DNA of 28,714 bases from Pseudomonadota bacterium (GCA_021850555.1 JAJZLX010000370.1:496-29209); one strand, 5' to 3'. Shown: positions 17,419 through 27,711, counted from the stretch's first letter. The notes: generated by a model from the sequence alone, not told the origin. Numbers and translations: made by a program.

Positions 17419-20196
17419 TCAGATGCTCAACAACTGCCTGACGCGCTTCAGCTGCGCGCCGAGGTCCGCGGTGGCGCGCTCGAGCTCGCCCTGGCGCGCC
17501 CGGTCGGCTTCGACCACGTGCGCCGGGGCGTTGGCCACGAAGCTCTGGTTGGCGAGGCGGCCGCACACCTTGGCGAGATCGGCCTCGGCGCGGGCGAGGA
17601 GCTTCTGCAGACGCTCGGCCTCTGCGCCCGCATCGATGAGTCCGGCCATGGGCACGTGCAGCGTCATGTTGCCGACCAGGGCGGTCGCCGATTGGGGCGC
17701 CATGCCCGCGTCCGGGAGAAGGACCGGTGACTCGATGCCCGCCAGGCGCTCGAGGTAGGCACTGTGCGCTTCGAGGTGTGCCAGGTCCTGCGTGCAAGCG
17801 CCGCTCAGGAACAAGGGAATGCGCCTCGAGGGGTTGATGTTCATCTCGCCGCGAATCTGGCGCACGGCCAGGATGAATGCCTGGATCCAGGCGACTTCGC
17901 GCTCGCTCGTCTCCTCGGGCGCGTATTCCTCGAGCCGGGGGTAGGCGCACAGCATCACCGTGGGACCCGCACGGCCCGCGAGCGGCGCGGCGCGCTGCCA
18001 GATCTCCTCGGTGATGAAGGGCATGATCGGGTGCAGGGCGCGCTGCAGCGCCTCCAGGATCTGCGCGAGGGTACGGCGCGTGCCGCGCTTGGCGGCCTCG
18101 GACGCCGACTCAGACTGCAGCACGGGCTTGGTGAGCTCCAGGTACCAGTCGCAGAACTCGTGCCACGTGAACTCATACATCGCGTTGGCGGCGTAATCGA
18201 AGCGGTACTCCGCCAGCGCCTTCTGCACCGCGCCGAGCATCCGTCCGAAGCGCGAGCGGATCCAGCGGTCGGCCACGGACAGCTCCAGCGGTGCGTGCGG
18301 GTCATCGGCACCGCCCTCGTGCTCGCACACCATCGTGACGAAACGGGCGGCGTTCCACAGCTTGTTGCAGAAATTGCGATACCCGGCCACACGCGCCAGA
18401 TCGAAGCGGATGTCGCGGCTCGGGGAGGCGAGCGCCGCGAAAGTGAAGCGCAGCGCGTCCGTGCCGTGAGCGGCGATGCCGTCGGGGAACTGCTTGCGGG
18501 TCGCCTTCTCGATCTTCGGTCTCATCTGCGGCTGCATCAGGCCGCGGGTGCGCTTGGCCACCAGGGACTCGAGGTCGATGCCGTCGACGATGTCGAGCGG
18601 GTCGATGACGTTGCCCTTGGACTTCGACATCTTCTCCCCGTGCTCGTCGCGGATGAGTCCATGGATGTAGATGTCGCGGAACGGCACGTCGCCCATGAAC
18701 TTCAGCCCCATCATCATCATCCGCGCCACCCAGAAGAAGATGATGTCGAAGCCGGTGAGCAGCACCGTGGTCGGATAGTACCGGCCGAGCTCGGGGGTCT
18801 GCTCGGGCCAGCCGAGGGTCGAGAACGGCCACAGGGCGGAGGAGAACCATGTGTCGAGGACGTCCTCATCCTGACGCAGCGCCACCTCGTGACCGAGATG
18901 GTGTTTGGAGCGCACCTCGCTCTCATCGCGGCCGACGTAGGCATTGCCCTGCTCGTCGTACCAGGCCGGGATGCGATGCCCCCACCACAGCTGGCGGCTG
19001 ATGCACCAGTCCTTGATGTTGCGCATCCATTCGAAGTAGGTCTTGGCCCAGTTCTCCGGCATGAAGCGGGTGCGCCCGCTCTCGACCGCGGCGATCGCCG
19101 GCTCGGCGAGCGGCGCGATCCTCACGTACCACTGATCGGTGAGATAGGGCTCGAGTACGGCGCCCGAGCGATCCCCGCGCGGCACCATCAGCTTGTGCTT
19201 CTCGGTCCGCGCCAGGAGCCCCGCCGCATCGAGCTCGGCGAGCACGCGTTGCCTCGCCTCGAAACGATCGAGCCCGCGGAAGCGCTCCGGTACGTTGTCG
19301 TTGAGCGCGGCTCGGGGCGTGAAGATATTGATCTGCTCGAGCTCGTGCCGCCGGCCGATCTCGTGATCGTTGAAATCGTGAGCGGGAGTGATCTTTACAC
19401 AGCCGGAGCCGAAATCCGGATCGACGTACGCGTCGGCGATGACCGGGATGCAGCGCTCGGCGAGCGGCAGGCGCAGCCGCTTGCCGATCAGGTGCTTGTA
19501 GCGCTCGTCGTCGGGGTTGACCGCCACGGCGGTGTCGCCCAGCATGGTCTCGGGACGAGTGGTGGCCACCACGACGTGACCGGACCCATCCTCGAGCGGG
19601 TAGCGCAGGTGCCACAGGTGGCCTTCTTCCTCCTCGCTTTGCACCTCGAGGTCGGACAAAGCCGTGAGCAGCACAGGGTCCCAATTGACCAGGCGCTTGC
19701 CGCGATAGATGAGCCCCTGCTCGTGCAGGCGCACGAATACCTCGATCACGGCCCTGGACAGGCCCGCATCCATGGTGAAGCGCTCGCGCGTCCAGTCCAC
19801 CGAGTCGCCGAGGCGGCGCATCTGGCCGGCCATGGTGCCCCCGGAGTGCGCTTTCCACTGCCATACCCGCTCAACGAAGGCTTCGCGCCCGAGCTGCGCG
19901 CGTGCGAGCCCCTCGGCTTCGAGCTGCCGCTCGACCACCATCTGGGTGGCGATGCCCGCATGGTCGGTCCCGGGCTGCCACAGGGTGTCCTCGCCTCGCA
20001 TGCGGTGATAGCGGGTCAGGGTGTCCATGAGCGTATGGTTGAACGCATGGCCCATGTGCAGCGTGCCCGTCACGTTGGGCGGCGGGATCATGATGCAGAA
20101 AGGCGCGCCGCGGCCGCTGGGGGCGAACCAGCCGCTCATCTCCCACCGCTCGTAGATCCGCCGCTCGATCTCGTGCGGCGCGTACACTTTGTCCAT
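17419..20196 (-). CDS. valS: Valyl-tRNA synthetase
   Basis: ValRS charges tRNA-Val and edits mischarged threonine. The 925-residue length is close to E. coli (951). The class I signature HMGH is at residues 47-50 ([10 protein letters not shown]) and KMSKS at 522-526 ([10 protein letters not shown]). The CP1 editing domain lies between about residues 190 and 340 and includes [18 protein letters not shown]. The [10 protein letters not shown] segment is also typical. The C-terminal 65-70 residues form the coiled-coil arm characteristic of ValRS ([20 protein letters not shown]). ATG 20196 ([15 protein letters not shown]) is preferred over the longer open frame to 20277, which runs through holC. 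It follows holC after four bases in the conserved pepA–holC–valS order. Confidence 0.97.
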   Translation of the reverse strand: MDKVYAPHEIERRIYERWEMSGWFAPSGRGAPFCIMIPPPNVTGTLHMGHAFNHTLMDTLTRYHRMRGEDTLWQPGTDHAGIATQMVVERQLEAEGLARAQLGREAFVERVWQWKAHSGGTMAGQMRRLGDSVDWTRERFTMDAGLSRAVIEVFVRLHEQGLIYRGKRLVNWDPVLLTALSDLEVQSEEEEGHLWHLRYPLEDGSGHVVVATTRPETMLGDTAVAVNPDDERYKHLIGKRLRLPLAERCIPVIADAYVDPDFGSGCVKITPAHDFNDHEIGRRHELEQINIFTPRAALNDNVPERFRGLDRFEARQRVLAELDAAGLLARTEKHKLMVPRGDRSGAVLEPYLTDQWYVRIAPLAEPAIAAVESGRTRFMPENWAKTYFEWMRNIKDWCISRQLWWGHRIPAWYDEQGNAYVGRDESEVRSKHHLGHEVALRQDEDVLDTWFSSALWPFSTLGWPEQTPELGRYYPTTVLLTGFDIIFFWVARMMMMGLKFMGDVPFRDIYIHGLIRDEHGEKMSKSKGNVIDPLDIVDGIDLESLVAKRTRGLMQPQMRPKIEKATRKQFPDGIAAHGTDALRFTFAALASPSRDIRFDLARVAGYRNFCNKLWNAARFVTMVCEHEGGADDPHAPLELSVADRWIRSRFGRMLGAVQKALAEYRFDYAANAMYEFTWHEFCDWYLELTKPVLQSESASEAAKRGTRRTLAQILEALQRALHPIMPFITEEIWQRAAPLAGRAGPTVMLCAYPRLEEYAPEETSEREVAWIQAFILAVRQIRGEMNINPSRRIPLFLSGACTQDLAHLEAHSAYLERLAGIESPVLLPDAGMAPQSATALVGNMTLHVPMAGLIDAGAEAERLQKLLARAEADLAKVCGRLANQSFVANAPAHVVEADRARQGELERATADLGAQLKRVRQLLSI

Positions 20197-20200
20197 TGTG

Positions 20201-20641
20201 CTAGGAAGCCTGCAAGGTGTGCGTGTCGGGTGAGAGGCCCCTCTGCCGGTAAGCCTTGAAGCGCGCCCGGCCGGCATCGCGGCGCGAAGGCTCGCCGTCG
20301 ATGATTTCGGCGACGCGGGCGATCCGCTCGAGAAAGGGCGGCGGCTCGGCCGAGAGACCGAGGTTGATCAGCACGTCCATCGGGGCGTCTGGAGGCTCAG
20401 TGCCGAGCAGGACGGGCGCCTCGGGGGGCGCCGGGCCTGCGGCCCGGAGCCACTCGTGCGGCACGAAGCTGGTGTCGGCGAAGGTCCACAGCAGCTCATC
20501 CAGCGTCTCGAGCTCGCCGCGGTCGGTGTGCCACACGAGCACGCTCTGCGAGGCCAGGCAGGCCTTCTCGGCGATCCGGCACGCGACCTTCAGGCGCGCA
20601 GCCGCCGAAGCCTCCGCGAGCACGTAGAAGTCCACCCGCAC
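20201..20641 (-). CDS. holC: DNA polymerase III chi subunit
   Basis: Chi links the clamp loader (through psi) to single-stranded DNA-binding protein during replication. The 146-residue protein matches E. coli HolC (147). It begins VDFYVLAE and contains [18 protein letters not shown] and [19 protein letters not shown], the conserved N-terminal half; TSFVPHEWL and [13 protein letters not shown] match the later part. The start is GTG 20641, with GAGAG about four bases upstream; a second GTG at 20635 is possible. It lies eight bases after the pepA stop and four bases before valS, a well-known order in gammaproteobacteria that supports the call. Confidence 0.93.
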   Translation of the reverse strand: MRVDFYVLAEASAAARLKVACRIAEKACLASQSVLVWHTDRGELETLDELLWTFADTSFVPHEWLRAAGPAPPEAPVLLGTEPPDAPMDVLINLGLSAEPPPFLERIARVAEIIDGEPSRRDAGRARFKAYRQRGLSPDTHTLQAS

Positions 20642-20649
20642 GTGGCTCT

Positions 20650-22143
20650 CTACAGTCCGGCCCGGCGGATCAGGAAATCCGCGAGCAGCGGGGTCGGGCG
20701 CCCCGTGCTGCCTTTGTGCGCGCCGCCCTGCCAGGCGGTGCCGGCGATGTCGAGGTGCGCCCAGGGCATGCCCTGAGTGAACTTGCCGAGGAAGGCCGCT
20801 GCGGTGATGGTGCCGCCGTCGCGCCCGCCGATGTTGGCGAAGTCGGCGAAATTGCTCTTCAGCTGCTCGGTGTACTCCTCGGTGAGGGGCAACTGCCAGG
20901 CGCGGTCGTCGGCGCGCACGCCGGCCTCGATGAGCTCGCGGATCAGCGCCTCGTCGTTGCCGAGCACCCCGCTGTGGTGATGCCCGAGCGCGATGACGCA
21001 GGCGCCGGTGAGCGTGGCCATGTCCACCACCGCGGCCGGCTTGAAGCGGCGCGCATAGTGCAGCGCATCGCACAGGATGAGCCGCCCTTCCGCGTCGGTG
21101 TTGAGAATCTCCACGCTCTGGCCGGAGGCGCTCGTCACGATATCGCCGGGCTTGATGGCCTTGCCGTCGGGCATGTTCTCGACCGCGGCGACGATGCCTA
21201 CGACGTTGAGCGGTGCGCGCAGGCTCGCCATGAGCGAAAGGGCGGCGATGACCGCGGCCGCCCCGCTCATGTCGTACTTCATCTCGTCCATCTCCGCGGA
21301 GGGCTTGATGGAGATGCCGCCGGAGTCGAAGGTCACGCCCTTGCCGACGAGCACCACCGGCGCAGCGCCCGCCTTGCCGCCCTTGTGCTCGAGCACCACC
21401 AGGCGCGGGGGCTCGCTGCTGCCCTGGGCGACCGCGAGCAGACAGCCCATCTTCTCGCGTTTGATCGCCCGCTCGTCCAAGACCCGGACTCTGAGGGAGC
21501 GGTGACTCCTTGCGAGCGCGCGTGCCTGCTCGGCCAGGTAGCGCGGGGTGCAGATATTGCCCGGGAGATTCGCCAGGTCCCGTTGCACCTTGGCGGCCTC
21601 GGCGATGGCCGCACCGTGAGCGAGGCCCCGCTCGAGCGCTTTGGATGAGCCTTTGGCGGCCGGGCCCGCCAGCACCCTCTTCAGGGCGGCGGGCTTGGGT
21701 TTCCTGGCGGTCTTCAGGTCGTTGATGCGGTAGAGGGCTATGCTCGCAATCTCGGCCACGGCCCGGCCGTAGTAGTAATCATCGAGCGCCTCGGTGTCGG
21801 GACGCTCGAGGGCTACCGCGGCACTGGCGACGCCGGTCTTGGCGAGCGCGCCCACGGCCGCGGCCCATGCCTTGCGCCAGGGCTTGCGGCCGAAGGCCTT
21901 TCGAGCTCCGAGGCCGGTGAGCAGCACGCGCGAGGCGGCGAGCCCGGGCAGGTCTGCAACGAGCAGCGTCTCGGCCGCGCGCCCGGAGAAATCCCCGCGG
22001 GAAAGCAGCTTCTTCAGTCGCCCGCCGGCGGCCTCATCGAGGCTGCGCGCGTGCGCGGTCAGCTCGCCCTCTTCGAAAATCCCCACGACCAGGCAGTCCA
22101 CCTCGAGCGTGGCAATCCCCTTGCTCCAGATCTCAAACCGCAT
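20650..22143 (-). CDS. pepA: Leucyl aminopeptidase (M17), PepA
   Basis: PepA is a hexameric two-metal aminopeptidase that removes N-terminal residues from peptides; in E. coli it also binds DNA in site-specific recombination and carAB control. The 497-residue length is typical (E. coli 503). Metal and active-site segments are GKGVTFDSGGISIKP, MDEMKYDMSGAAAV and the M17 signature NTDAEGRL (348-355). The C-terminal SNFADFANIGGRDGG and WAHLDIAGTAW are also conserved. The chosen start ATG 22143 (MRFEIWSKGIATLEVDCLVVG) aligns with E. coli and has GGGAG about ten bases upstream; the longer open frame to 22338 has an unrelated extension. It leads the pepA–holC–valS operon and is divergent from lptF. 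Confidence 0.96.
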   Translation of the reverse strand: MRFEIWSKGIATLEVDCLVVGIFEEGELTAHARSLDEAAGGRLKKLLSRGDFSGRAAETLLVADLPGLAASRVLLTGLGARKAFGRKPWRKAWAAAVGALAKTGVASAAVALERPDTEALDDYYYGRAVAEIASIALYRINDLKTARKPKPAALKRVLAGPAAKGSSKALERGLAHGAAIAEAAKVQRDLANLPGNICTPRYLAEQARALARSHRSLRVRVLDERAIKREKMGCLLAVAQGSSEPPRLVVLEHKGGKAGAAPVVLVGKGVTFDSGGISIKPSAEMDEMKYDMSGAAAVIAALSLMASLRAPLNVVGIVAAVENMPDGKAIKPGDIVTSASGQSVEILNTDAEGRLILCDALHYARRFKPAAVVDMATLTGACVIALGHHHSGVLGNDEALIRELIEAGVRADDRAWQLPLTEEYTEQLKSNFADFANIGGRDGGTITAAAFLGKFTQGMPWAHLDIAGTAWQGGAHKGSTGRPTPLLADFLIRRAGL

Positions 22144-22387
22144 TGCACATTTCTCCCGTGTGTCGGCACGTGGCCGCAGGATCATCGATCGCTTGAGCGG
22201 GCGCGAGCCATTGAGATGCGTCACCCGCTGCTTTATCTTGACGAGCGCCTCGCGCCGCCGCGTGTTGAGTACCAAGGAGGCATCCTCGCTCGGACGGCTC
22301 TGCGCGGGCGGCGGGCGCATCCCGGCAGTGTAACTCAAGCCGGCGAAGTGGCGGTGCCTGTGAGCGGATCAAGCGGATTAAATTAGG
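22144..22387. promoter_or_regulatory. Divergent gap between pepA and lptF
   Basis: This 244-base gap must contain promoters for the pepA operon and for lptFG. On the plus strand an AT-rich GGATTAAATTAGG lies directly before the lptF GTG (TTAAAT at 22378-22383 could be a -10), again leaving almost no leader. No convincing -35 boxes were found. The gap is GC-rich elsewhere, with nothing else recognised. Confidence 0.3.
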
Positions 22388-23479
22388 GTGCGAAAGATTC
22401 TCGGACGTTACGTGCTGCGCGAGGTCATCACGGCCTGGGTGCTGATGATGAGCGTGCTGCTCGTCATTCTGCTGGTCTTCGAGGTGTCCGCCGTGCTCGA
22501 GCGCGCGGCGGCCAGCCAGTTCCCTTCGGGGGTGATCCTGCGGCTCATTTATCTCGGCGTGCTCCAGTATGTGAGCCTCGTGGCCCCGATGGGCCTGCTG
22601 CTCGGCATCGTGTGGGCCTTCGGCAGGCTCTACCATGACACCGAGATGGCGGCGGCCCTTGCCTGCGGGGTCCGGCCCGCCACCCTGTTCGCGCCGGTGG
22701 TCGTCCTCGGCCTGGTTGTGGCGGCCGCGCTCGCGGCGGTGACCCTGGTGCTCGCCCCCTCGGCCACCTATCAGGCGCTGACCTTGCGCAACGAGGCGGT
22801 CAGGGCCGGGCGGTTCGCGCCCCTGCAGCCCGGGCAGTTCCGTGCCTTCGGCGGCGGCAAATCGGTGGTTTACGCCGAGAAGGTGCAGCCGGACGGTACG
22901 CTGGAGAATGTCTTTGTCGAGCGCACGCAGGGGTCGGTGGTCGAGGTGGCGCTGGCGAACAAGGCCCGGCATACGGTCTCACCGGACGGTGAGGTGCAGA
23001 CGATCAAGCTGTACGACGGTGAGCGCTTCGAGGGAGTGCCGGGCAGTCCGGAGTTTCGCATCATGCGTTTTGCCGAGCACACGGTGCCGATCCGCATGCC
23101 GCCCGTGAGCAACGTCGTGACCGATCCGGACGCGCAACCGACCGCGGCGCTGCTCGCTTCCTCCGAGCCGCGTCTGCTGGCTGTGCTCCAGTGGCGCATC
23201 GCCTTGCCGCTGATGTGCTTCGTGCTCGCCGTGGTGGCTTTGCCGCTCTCGAAGCTCGAGCCGCGGCAGGGCCGGTACGCGCGCATATGGCTGGCGGTGG
23301 TGGTGTACGTGGTCTACGTGAACCTGCTCGTGGCGGGCAAGATGTGGATCAAGCGGGGCACGATTCCGGTGGATCTCGGTCTGTGGTGGGTCCATGCGGC
23401 GGTGGCGCTGTTCGCGCTGGCGCTGGCACTGGGACCCTCCGCGGCCCGGCGATGGCGCTATCGGCCGGCTCGCGCATGA
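22388..23479 (+). CDS. lptF: LPS export ABC transporter permease LptF
   Basis: LptF pairs with LptG in the inner-membrane LptB2FG complex, which extracts lipopolysaccharide and pushes it to LptC and on to the outer membrane. The 363-residue protein has the expected layout: about three N-terminal transmembrane helices (WVLMMSVLLVILLVFEV, YVSLVAPMGLLLGIVWAF and VVLGLVVAAALAAVTLVL), a periplasmic beta-jellyroll (about residues 130-255), then three C-terminal helices. The YHDTEMAAALACGVRPA coupling segment is typical. The start is GTG 22388, with a poor Shine-Dalgarno. The gene overlaps lptG by four bases (ATGA), showing translational coupling, and the pair is divergent from pepA, a conserved gammaproteobacterial order. 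Confidence 0.95.
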   Translation: MRKILGRYVLREVITAWVLMMSVLLVILLVFEVSAVLERAAASQFPSGVILRLIYLGVLQYVSLVAPMGLLLGIVWAFGRLYHDTEMAAALACGVRPATLFAPVVVLGLVVAAALAAVTLVLAPSATYQALTLRNEAVRAGRFAPLQPGQFRAFGGGKSVVYAEKVQPDGTLENVFVERTQGSVVEVALANKARHTVSPDGEVQTIKLYDGERFEGVPGSPEFRIMRFAEHTVPIRMPPVSNVVTDPDAQPTAALLASSEPRLLAVLQWRIALPLMCFVLAVVALPLSKLEPRQGRYARIWLAVVVYVVYVNLLVAGKMWIKRGTIPVDLGLWWVHAAVALFALALALGPSAARRWRYRPARA

Positions 23480-24543
23480 GCATTCTCGATCGGTATGTCG
23501 TTCGCTCCATCCTCGGCGCGGTGCTGCTGGTGATAGTCGTGCTGCTCGTGCTGAGCGGACTGGTGGTGTTCATCAGCCAGCAGGGAGCGATCGGGGTGGG
23601 CCACTACACACTGGTGGACGCATTGTGGTTCACTGCGCTCAACCTCCCTCAGCAGACGTATGACCTGCTGCCCATCGCGGCGCTCATCGGCTCGCTCATC
23701 GGCCTGGGAACCCTGGCGAGCGGCAGCGAGATCACGGTGATCCGCGCCACCGGCGTGTCGGTGGCACGCCTTGCGGGGGCGACGCTGATCGCCGCCGGGC
23801 TGCTCATGGGGTTCGAGGCGCTGCTCGGGGAGTTCGTGGCGCCGCAGCTGCAGCAGGTGGCCAACGAGCAGCGGGTCTTCAGCCAGTACGACACCATCAG
23901 CTTCGGCGGCGGCACCGGCGCTTGGGTGCGCGACGGGGACCTGATCCTGAACGTCGCGCGTCAGTCGGGCTCGCGGCAGTTCGGGGGCATGCAGGTGTTC
24001 GAGCTTTCCCCGCAGCACCAACTGCTCGCCGTCGGGCGGGCCGCGCAGGCGAGGGCCGCCGGCAATCGCAAGTGGGTGCTCGGCGACTACGCCGCCTCGC
24101 GCTTCGAGGGAGACCGGGTGATCGCCCGCCCGCCGGGCAGCAAGGTCCTCATCTCGAATGTGACGGCGGGCTTTCTCGGCTTCGTGGTTCAGGATCCGCA
24201 GCAGATGACGCTGCGCTCGCTGTGGGATCTGATCGGCTACCTGCACGCCAACTCCACGGACGCCGGCCAGTATGTGTTTGCATTCTGGTCGCGGATCGCC
24301 CGCACGGTGGCGATCGCGTTCGCGGTGCTGCTGGCCGTGCCGTTCGTGCTGGGCTCGATGCGCTCGGCGGGGGCGGGCACGAGGACTCTGCTCGGGCTCT
24401 CGATCGGGATCGGGTTCTTTCTGCTGCAGCGCCTGATCGAAAGCGGCACCATCGTGTTTCACCTCAATCCGGTCATCCTGGCATGGCTGCCGACGGCGCT
24501 GCTGGCGACGGTGACGGTGCTGTTGCTCGCCAGGGCGCGATGA
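23476..24543 (+). CDS. lptG: LPS export ABC transporter permease LptG
   Basis: This is the partner of LptF in the LptB2FG lipopolysaccharide extractor. The 355-residue protein opens with ILDRYVVRSILGAVLLVIVVLLVL, close to E. coli LptG (MQPFGVLDRYIGKTIF). It has early membrane helices, the cytoplasmic coupling segment GSEITVIRATGVS, a periplasmic jellyroll (about residues 130-265) and C-terminal helices ending with NPVILAWLPTALLATVTVLLL. The ATG at 23476 overlaps the lptF stop (ATGA). It converges on the DUF4340 gene across a 256-base non-coding gap. Confidence 0.95.
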   Translation: MSILDRYVVRSILGAVLLVIVVLLVLSGLVVFISQQGAIGVGHYTLVDALWFTALNLPQQTYDLLPIAALIGSLIGLGTLASGSEITVIRATGVSVARLAGATLIAAGLLMGFEALLGEFVAPQLQQVANEQRVFSQYDTISFGGGTGAWVRDGDLILNVARQSGSRQFGGMQVFELSPQHQLLAVGRAAQARAAGNRKWVLGDYAASRFEGDRVIARPPGSKVLISNVTAGFLGFVVQDPQQMTLRSLWDLIGYLHANSTDAGQYVFAFWSRIARTVAIAFAVLLAVPFVLGSMRSAGAGTRTLLGLSIGIGFFLLQRLIESGTIVFHLNPVILAWLPTALLATVTVLLLARAR

Positions 24544-24676
24544 GCGCCCGATGCGCTCGGCGCCCTGGGCCTCGGGGGCGGACCTGCCCGGGGGTGCGTG
24601 AGTCCCGGTCGAGCGGGCTCTCGCCCGTCTGACCCCAGGAGGGGCTGCCTGGGCGCTTGCTCCCGCGACGGCAGGT

Positions 24677-24729
24677 CCCGGAGAGCGAGAGGGATCCGCG
24701 CTTTTGCGCCTCCGGGCAAACCCCTCTCG
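24677..24729. terminator. Nested inverted repeats in the lptG–DUF4340 convergent gap
   Basis: Three inverted repeats share this stretch: CCCGGAG (24677-24683) with CTCCGGG (24710-24716); CGAGAGGG (24686-24693) with CCCTCTCG (24722-24729); and an inner GCGC-TTTT-GCGC hairpin (24698-24709). The first two stems interleave and cannot both form. The location between convergent genes suggests a transcript-end structure, although there is no classic T-run. The rest of 24544-24799 shows no gene. Confidence 0.35.
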
Positions 24730-24799
24730 GCCGGGCTGGCGCTTTCAATCGCGCATGACTGCCGCCGAGGAGCGTGATGTCAACGAATCTCCCCTGCAA

Positions 24800-25819
24800 T
24801 CAGTGCTTCTTCGCGTGCGGCAGGGGAGCGAGCAGGCCGGAAAGCGACTGGAAGATCTGCTGGTAGCGATAGCCGGGGATCTGGTATTGCCACCCACGCA
24901 CGCGCGCGTTGATCCGCGCGGCCTGGACGGCGGCCTTCTTGCCGCTGCCGCGCGCGACCACCTCGATGTAGTGCTTGCCGCCTTTGCCGGCCTTGTAGCC
25001 GGTGATGTCGACCTCGAGGCCGTCGAAGGTGTCGAAGACGGCGTGGGAGAGCGGAGCACCCTTTGGCGGGGAGGCGGCCTTGCGCAGATCCTCGAGCGTC
25101 AAGTCGGACAGTGCGCTCGCCATGTCGTCGGCCGCGCCCGCGCTGTCGAGCTTGCGGCCGGGAGGAATGCCCTGGACCGTGAAATTGACCTGGCTCGCCT
25201 TGGCGCGCGAGACGCTGAAGCGCCAGCCCTTGGCGGGCTGCTCCTCGATGCTGCGGATGCGTTTCTGACCCAGATCGAGGATGGCCGGCTCGACCCACTG
25301 GGCAGGCTTCGCCGCGACCATCACCAGGGGAGAGGCGAGCAGGCTCTGCTTGTGGCCCACGACTCGCACGTAGCAGTTGTTGTCGTTGGCGGTGTCCCCG
25401 ACGATCAGCGACCACGTCTTGTGGGGCGTGATCACATCGATGCGCTCCCCGCTCGCCTTGGGAGAGGTCACATTCTGCACCCCGAGTATCGGGTAGTTCT
25501 GCGCCAGGCGGGTCTTGCGCTCGACGATCTTCAGCTCGCCGAGATCGATGAGGAGCTTGCGAAGCTTGCCCGAGTCGGCCGGATAGGCGCGCTCGTGCAC
25601 CACCCAGCGCCGTGCGCCCTTGTCGATGGTCGTGTGCACGCCGCCGGCGCCCGTGATGCGCACCTCGGTCACGGAGTTGAGGGCATTCTCCAGGCCGGGC
25701 AGGACCGCTTTACCGGCGTACGAGGTGCCGGCTCCGGACTGATGGTTCACGACCCAGATGGCGAGCAGCAGGACCGCCAGGCTCGCGACGAGCAGAAATC
25801 CCAGGCGACGTTGGGTCAT
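24800..25819 (-). CDS. DUF4340 domain protein, membrane-anchored
   Basis: The protein of 339 residues has one N-terminal membrane helix (LGFLLVASLAVLLLAIWVV) followed by a large soluble region, expected in the periplasm. The soluble part matches DUF4340: VTEVRITGAGG near the start, then RRWVVHERAYPADSGKLRKLL, followed by a beta-rich repeat of the same type (ASQVNFTVQG, SDLTLEDLRKAA). Its biochemical function is unknown. DUF4340 genes commonly sit beside GldG-like proteins and ABC-2 permeases, as here, so it is probably an accessory subunit of the same envelope complex. The ATG overlaps the stop of the upstream GldG-like gene by four bases (ATGA), so translation is likely coupled. It is the last gene of the cluster. 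Confidence 0.85.
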   Translation of the reverse strand: MTQRRLGFLLVASLAVLLLAIWVVNHQSGAGTSYAGKAVLPGLENALNSVTEVRITGAGGVHTTIDKGARRWVVHERAYPADSGKLRKLLIDLGELKIVERKTRLAQNYPILGVQNVTSPKASGERIDVITPHKTWSLIVGDTANDNNCYVRVVGHKQSLLASPLVMVAAKPAQWVEPAILDLGQKRIRSIEEQPAKGWRFSVSRAKASQVNFTVQGIPPGRKLDSAGAADDMASALSDLTLEDLRKAASPPKGAPLSHAVFDTFDGLEVDITGYKAGKGGKHYIEVVARGSGKKAAVQAARINARVRGWQYQIPGYRYQQIFQSLSGLLAPLPHAKKH

Positions 25820-27711
25820 GTAAGGCTCCTTGGGTCCCGTGACGCATCGGCGGGCGAATGGCGTCGCCTGCGCCAGGCGGCGGCGAGCAGCGCCGCGAGC
25901 GCGAAGATGCCCGGCATGATGATGATGTTGATGGCCTTGAGCTCGGTGCCGAGCCGGTTGATGCTGCGGACCAGACCCGCCTGCACGGCGCGCAGGCGCT
26001 TGCGGATGGTGAGCCGCTCGGTCTCGAACTGACGGATCTCCCGCTGCTGCGCCGGCGTCAGGATCAGGGTCGATTTGTTGTTGCGCTTCGACTGCAGCAG
26101 CGTCAGCTGCTGCTCGGTCTGGCGCAGCTGCTGCTGCAACTGCAGTTGCTGGGCGCGGTAGCGGGCCTCGGCCACGCGGCGCAGCGCCGCCACCCGTGTG
26201 AACGGCCGCGTGAAGCCCGCCTTGCCGCGGATGCTGATCAGGTCGCTGCTGCCGGAGAGGTTGTCGAGCGCGTTGAGCACCAGGTCCCCGTTGCTCGCCC
26301 AGGCCTGGGCGAGCGGCTGGCCGAACAGGTTCAGCTGCCGTACCCACATGTAGTCGGCCAGCATGTTGGAGCCGGCGAATACCACGAGATTCAACGGCTT
26401 CACGGACGCCTTGAGGTCGGTCTGTCCGGCAGGCAGGGTCACGCCCTTGGGAGGACCGTCGGGGAAGGCCGTCTTGACCATGCCCGTGACACGGGCGGCC
26501 AGCACGTAGCGCTTACCCGTGGGCGCGAAGCCCTCGAGCAGGCTCACAGGCTGCATCATCGAGGCGCGCTGGGCCGGCATGGACTCGGCGTCGGTGCTGG
26601 TCCACATGAGCGGCTCGAGCTTGATCTTCGAGCCCTTGATCGGGCTCAGGTAGCCCGTGGTGGCGACATTGACGTTGGAAAGGCCCGCGGTGATGACGTC
26701 GTGCTGCGACATGTCGCGGCGGCCGAGGCCGATGAAGGTGGGATTCTCGGTCGGTGCCCCGTCGGGCCCGGAGACGGACAGCGCCAGGCTGCGGTCGGCC
26801 ACGATCTGATCGGGGTTGAAGCGCACGCCCCAGGCCGTGAGCAGCTTCGGCAGGTGCGACCCGGGGCTCATCGAGGGGCCGCCGGGACCGGTGCTTGCGC
26901 TCGCGGGGTTGAGGAAGGCGAGGATGTGCCCGCCCCGCAGCGCGTACTGGTCGATGGCGAAGCGGGTGGCCTTCGAGAGGTTGTCCGGGTCGACCAGCAC
27001 CAGCACCCGCGTATCCATCGGAATGGACTTCGCCTCGGGGCTGAGCGTGCGCAGATCGTAGAGCTGCTCGGCCTGCCGGTAGATCAGCCAGGGCTGGCGG
27101 AACTGCCCGGTCTGGGCGTTGTAGCCGCCGGTCATGGGCAGGCTCGAATACCACTCCACCACGGGCTTTTTCGGATGCGCGAGCCGGTAGATGAGCTTGG
27201 CGATGTCGTACTCGAGGAAGCGCTGCTTGCTCGGGTCGAAGAACGGAATGGCCTGCTGGCCGTTGGTGGAATTGGTACCCGCGAGGCCGAAGTAGAACTT
27301 GCTGCCGGCCGCGTTGAGGGGCATGCCGGTCACCCCGAGCGCCGCGGCGCGGTCCTCGGCGACCGAGTACGGCTGCGGGTCGATGATGTGCAGGCGGATC
27401 TTGCCGTCGGCGTCGTCGGCGATCTCCTTGAGGAAGTTCTTCACGTGATCGGCGTAGGCGCGCAGCTGCGGCAGGTTCTGCGCGGCTCTGCTCGAGTAGA
27501 AGAAGTCGAGATCGATCGGCTCGCGGATGCCGGCGAGAATGCGCCGCGTGCCGCTCGAGAGCGTGTACAGATGATTCTGAGTCAGGTCGATCTGCCAGCC
27601 TTCGAGCGAGTAATCGAAAATGACGATCAGGCTGATCAGCACCACGGCGAGCGCCGCCACGGCGCCCCACCCCAGGGTCGAGCGGCTGAGCTTCGTGCGT
27701 TGCGTCGTCAT
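25816..27711 (-). CDS. GldG-family ABC transporter auxiliary protein
   Basis: The 631-residue protein resembles GldG/IFT52-like ABC-associated proteins (YP_/DUF7088-type). It has an N-terminal membrane helix (WGAVAALAVVLISLIVIF, about 15-35), then DLTQNHLYTLSSGTRRIL, a hallmark of this family, and a large periplasmic alpha/beta region with LVLVDPDNLSKATRFAIDQY and GGHILAFLNP. Residues about 515-575 form a Gln-rich coiled coil (AQQLQLQQQLRQTEQQLTLL). A final membrane helix lies at about 592-612, followed by an Arg-rich cytoplasmic tail. In Bacteroidetes GldA/F/G supports gliding and type 9 secretion; in proteobacteria the role is unknown. It lies six bases after the permease gene and overlaps the DUF4340 gene by four bases. 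Confidence 0.87.
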   Translation of the reverse strand: MTTQRTKLSRSTLGWGAVAALAVVLISLIVIFDYSLEGWQIDLTQNHLYTLSSGTRRILAGIREPIDLDFFYSSRAAQNLPQLRAYADHVKNFLKEIADDADGKIRLHIIDPQPYSVAEDRAAALGVTGMPLNAAGSKFYFGLAGTNSTNGQQAIPFFDPSKQRFLEYDIAKLIYRLAHPKKPVVEWYSSLPMTGGYNAQTGQFRQPWLIYRQAEQLYDLRTLSPEAKSIPMDTRVLVLVDPDNLSKATRFAIDQYALRGGHILAFLNPASASTGPGGPSMSPGSHLPKLLTAWGVRFNPDQIVADRSLALSVSGPDGAPTENPTFIGLGRRDMSQHDVITAGLSNVNVATTGYLSPIKGSKIKLEPLMWTSTDAESMPAQRASMMQPVSLLEGFAPTGKRYVLAARVTGMVKTAFPDGPPKGVTLPAGQTDLKASVKPLNLVVFAGSNMLADYMWVRQLNLFGQPLAQAWASNGDLVLNALDNLSGSSDLISIRGKAGFTRPFTRVAALRRVAEARYRAQQLQLQQQLRQTEQQLTLLQSKRNNKSTLILTPAQQREIRQFETERLTIRKRLRAVQAGLVRSINRLGTELKAINIIIMPGIFALAALLAAAWRRRRHSPADASRDPRSLT

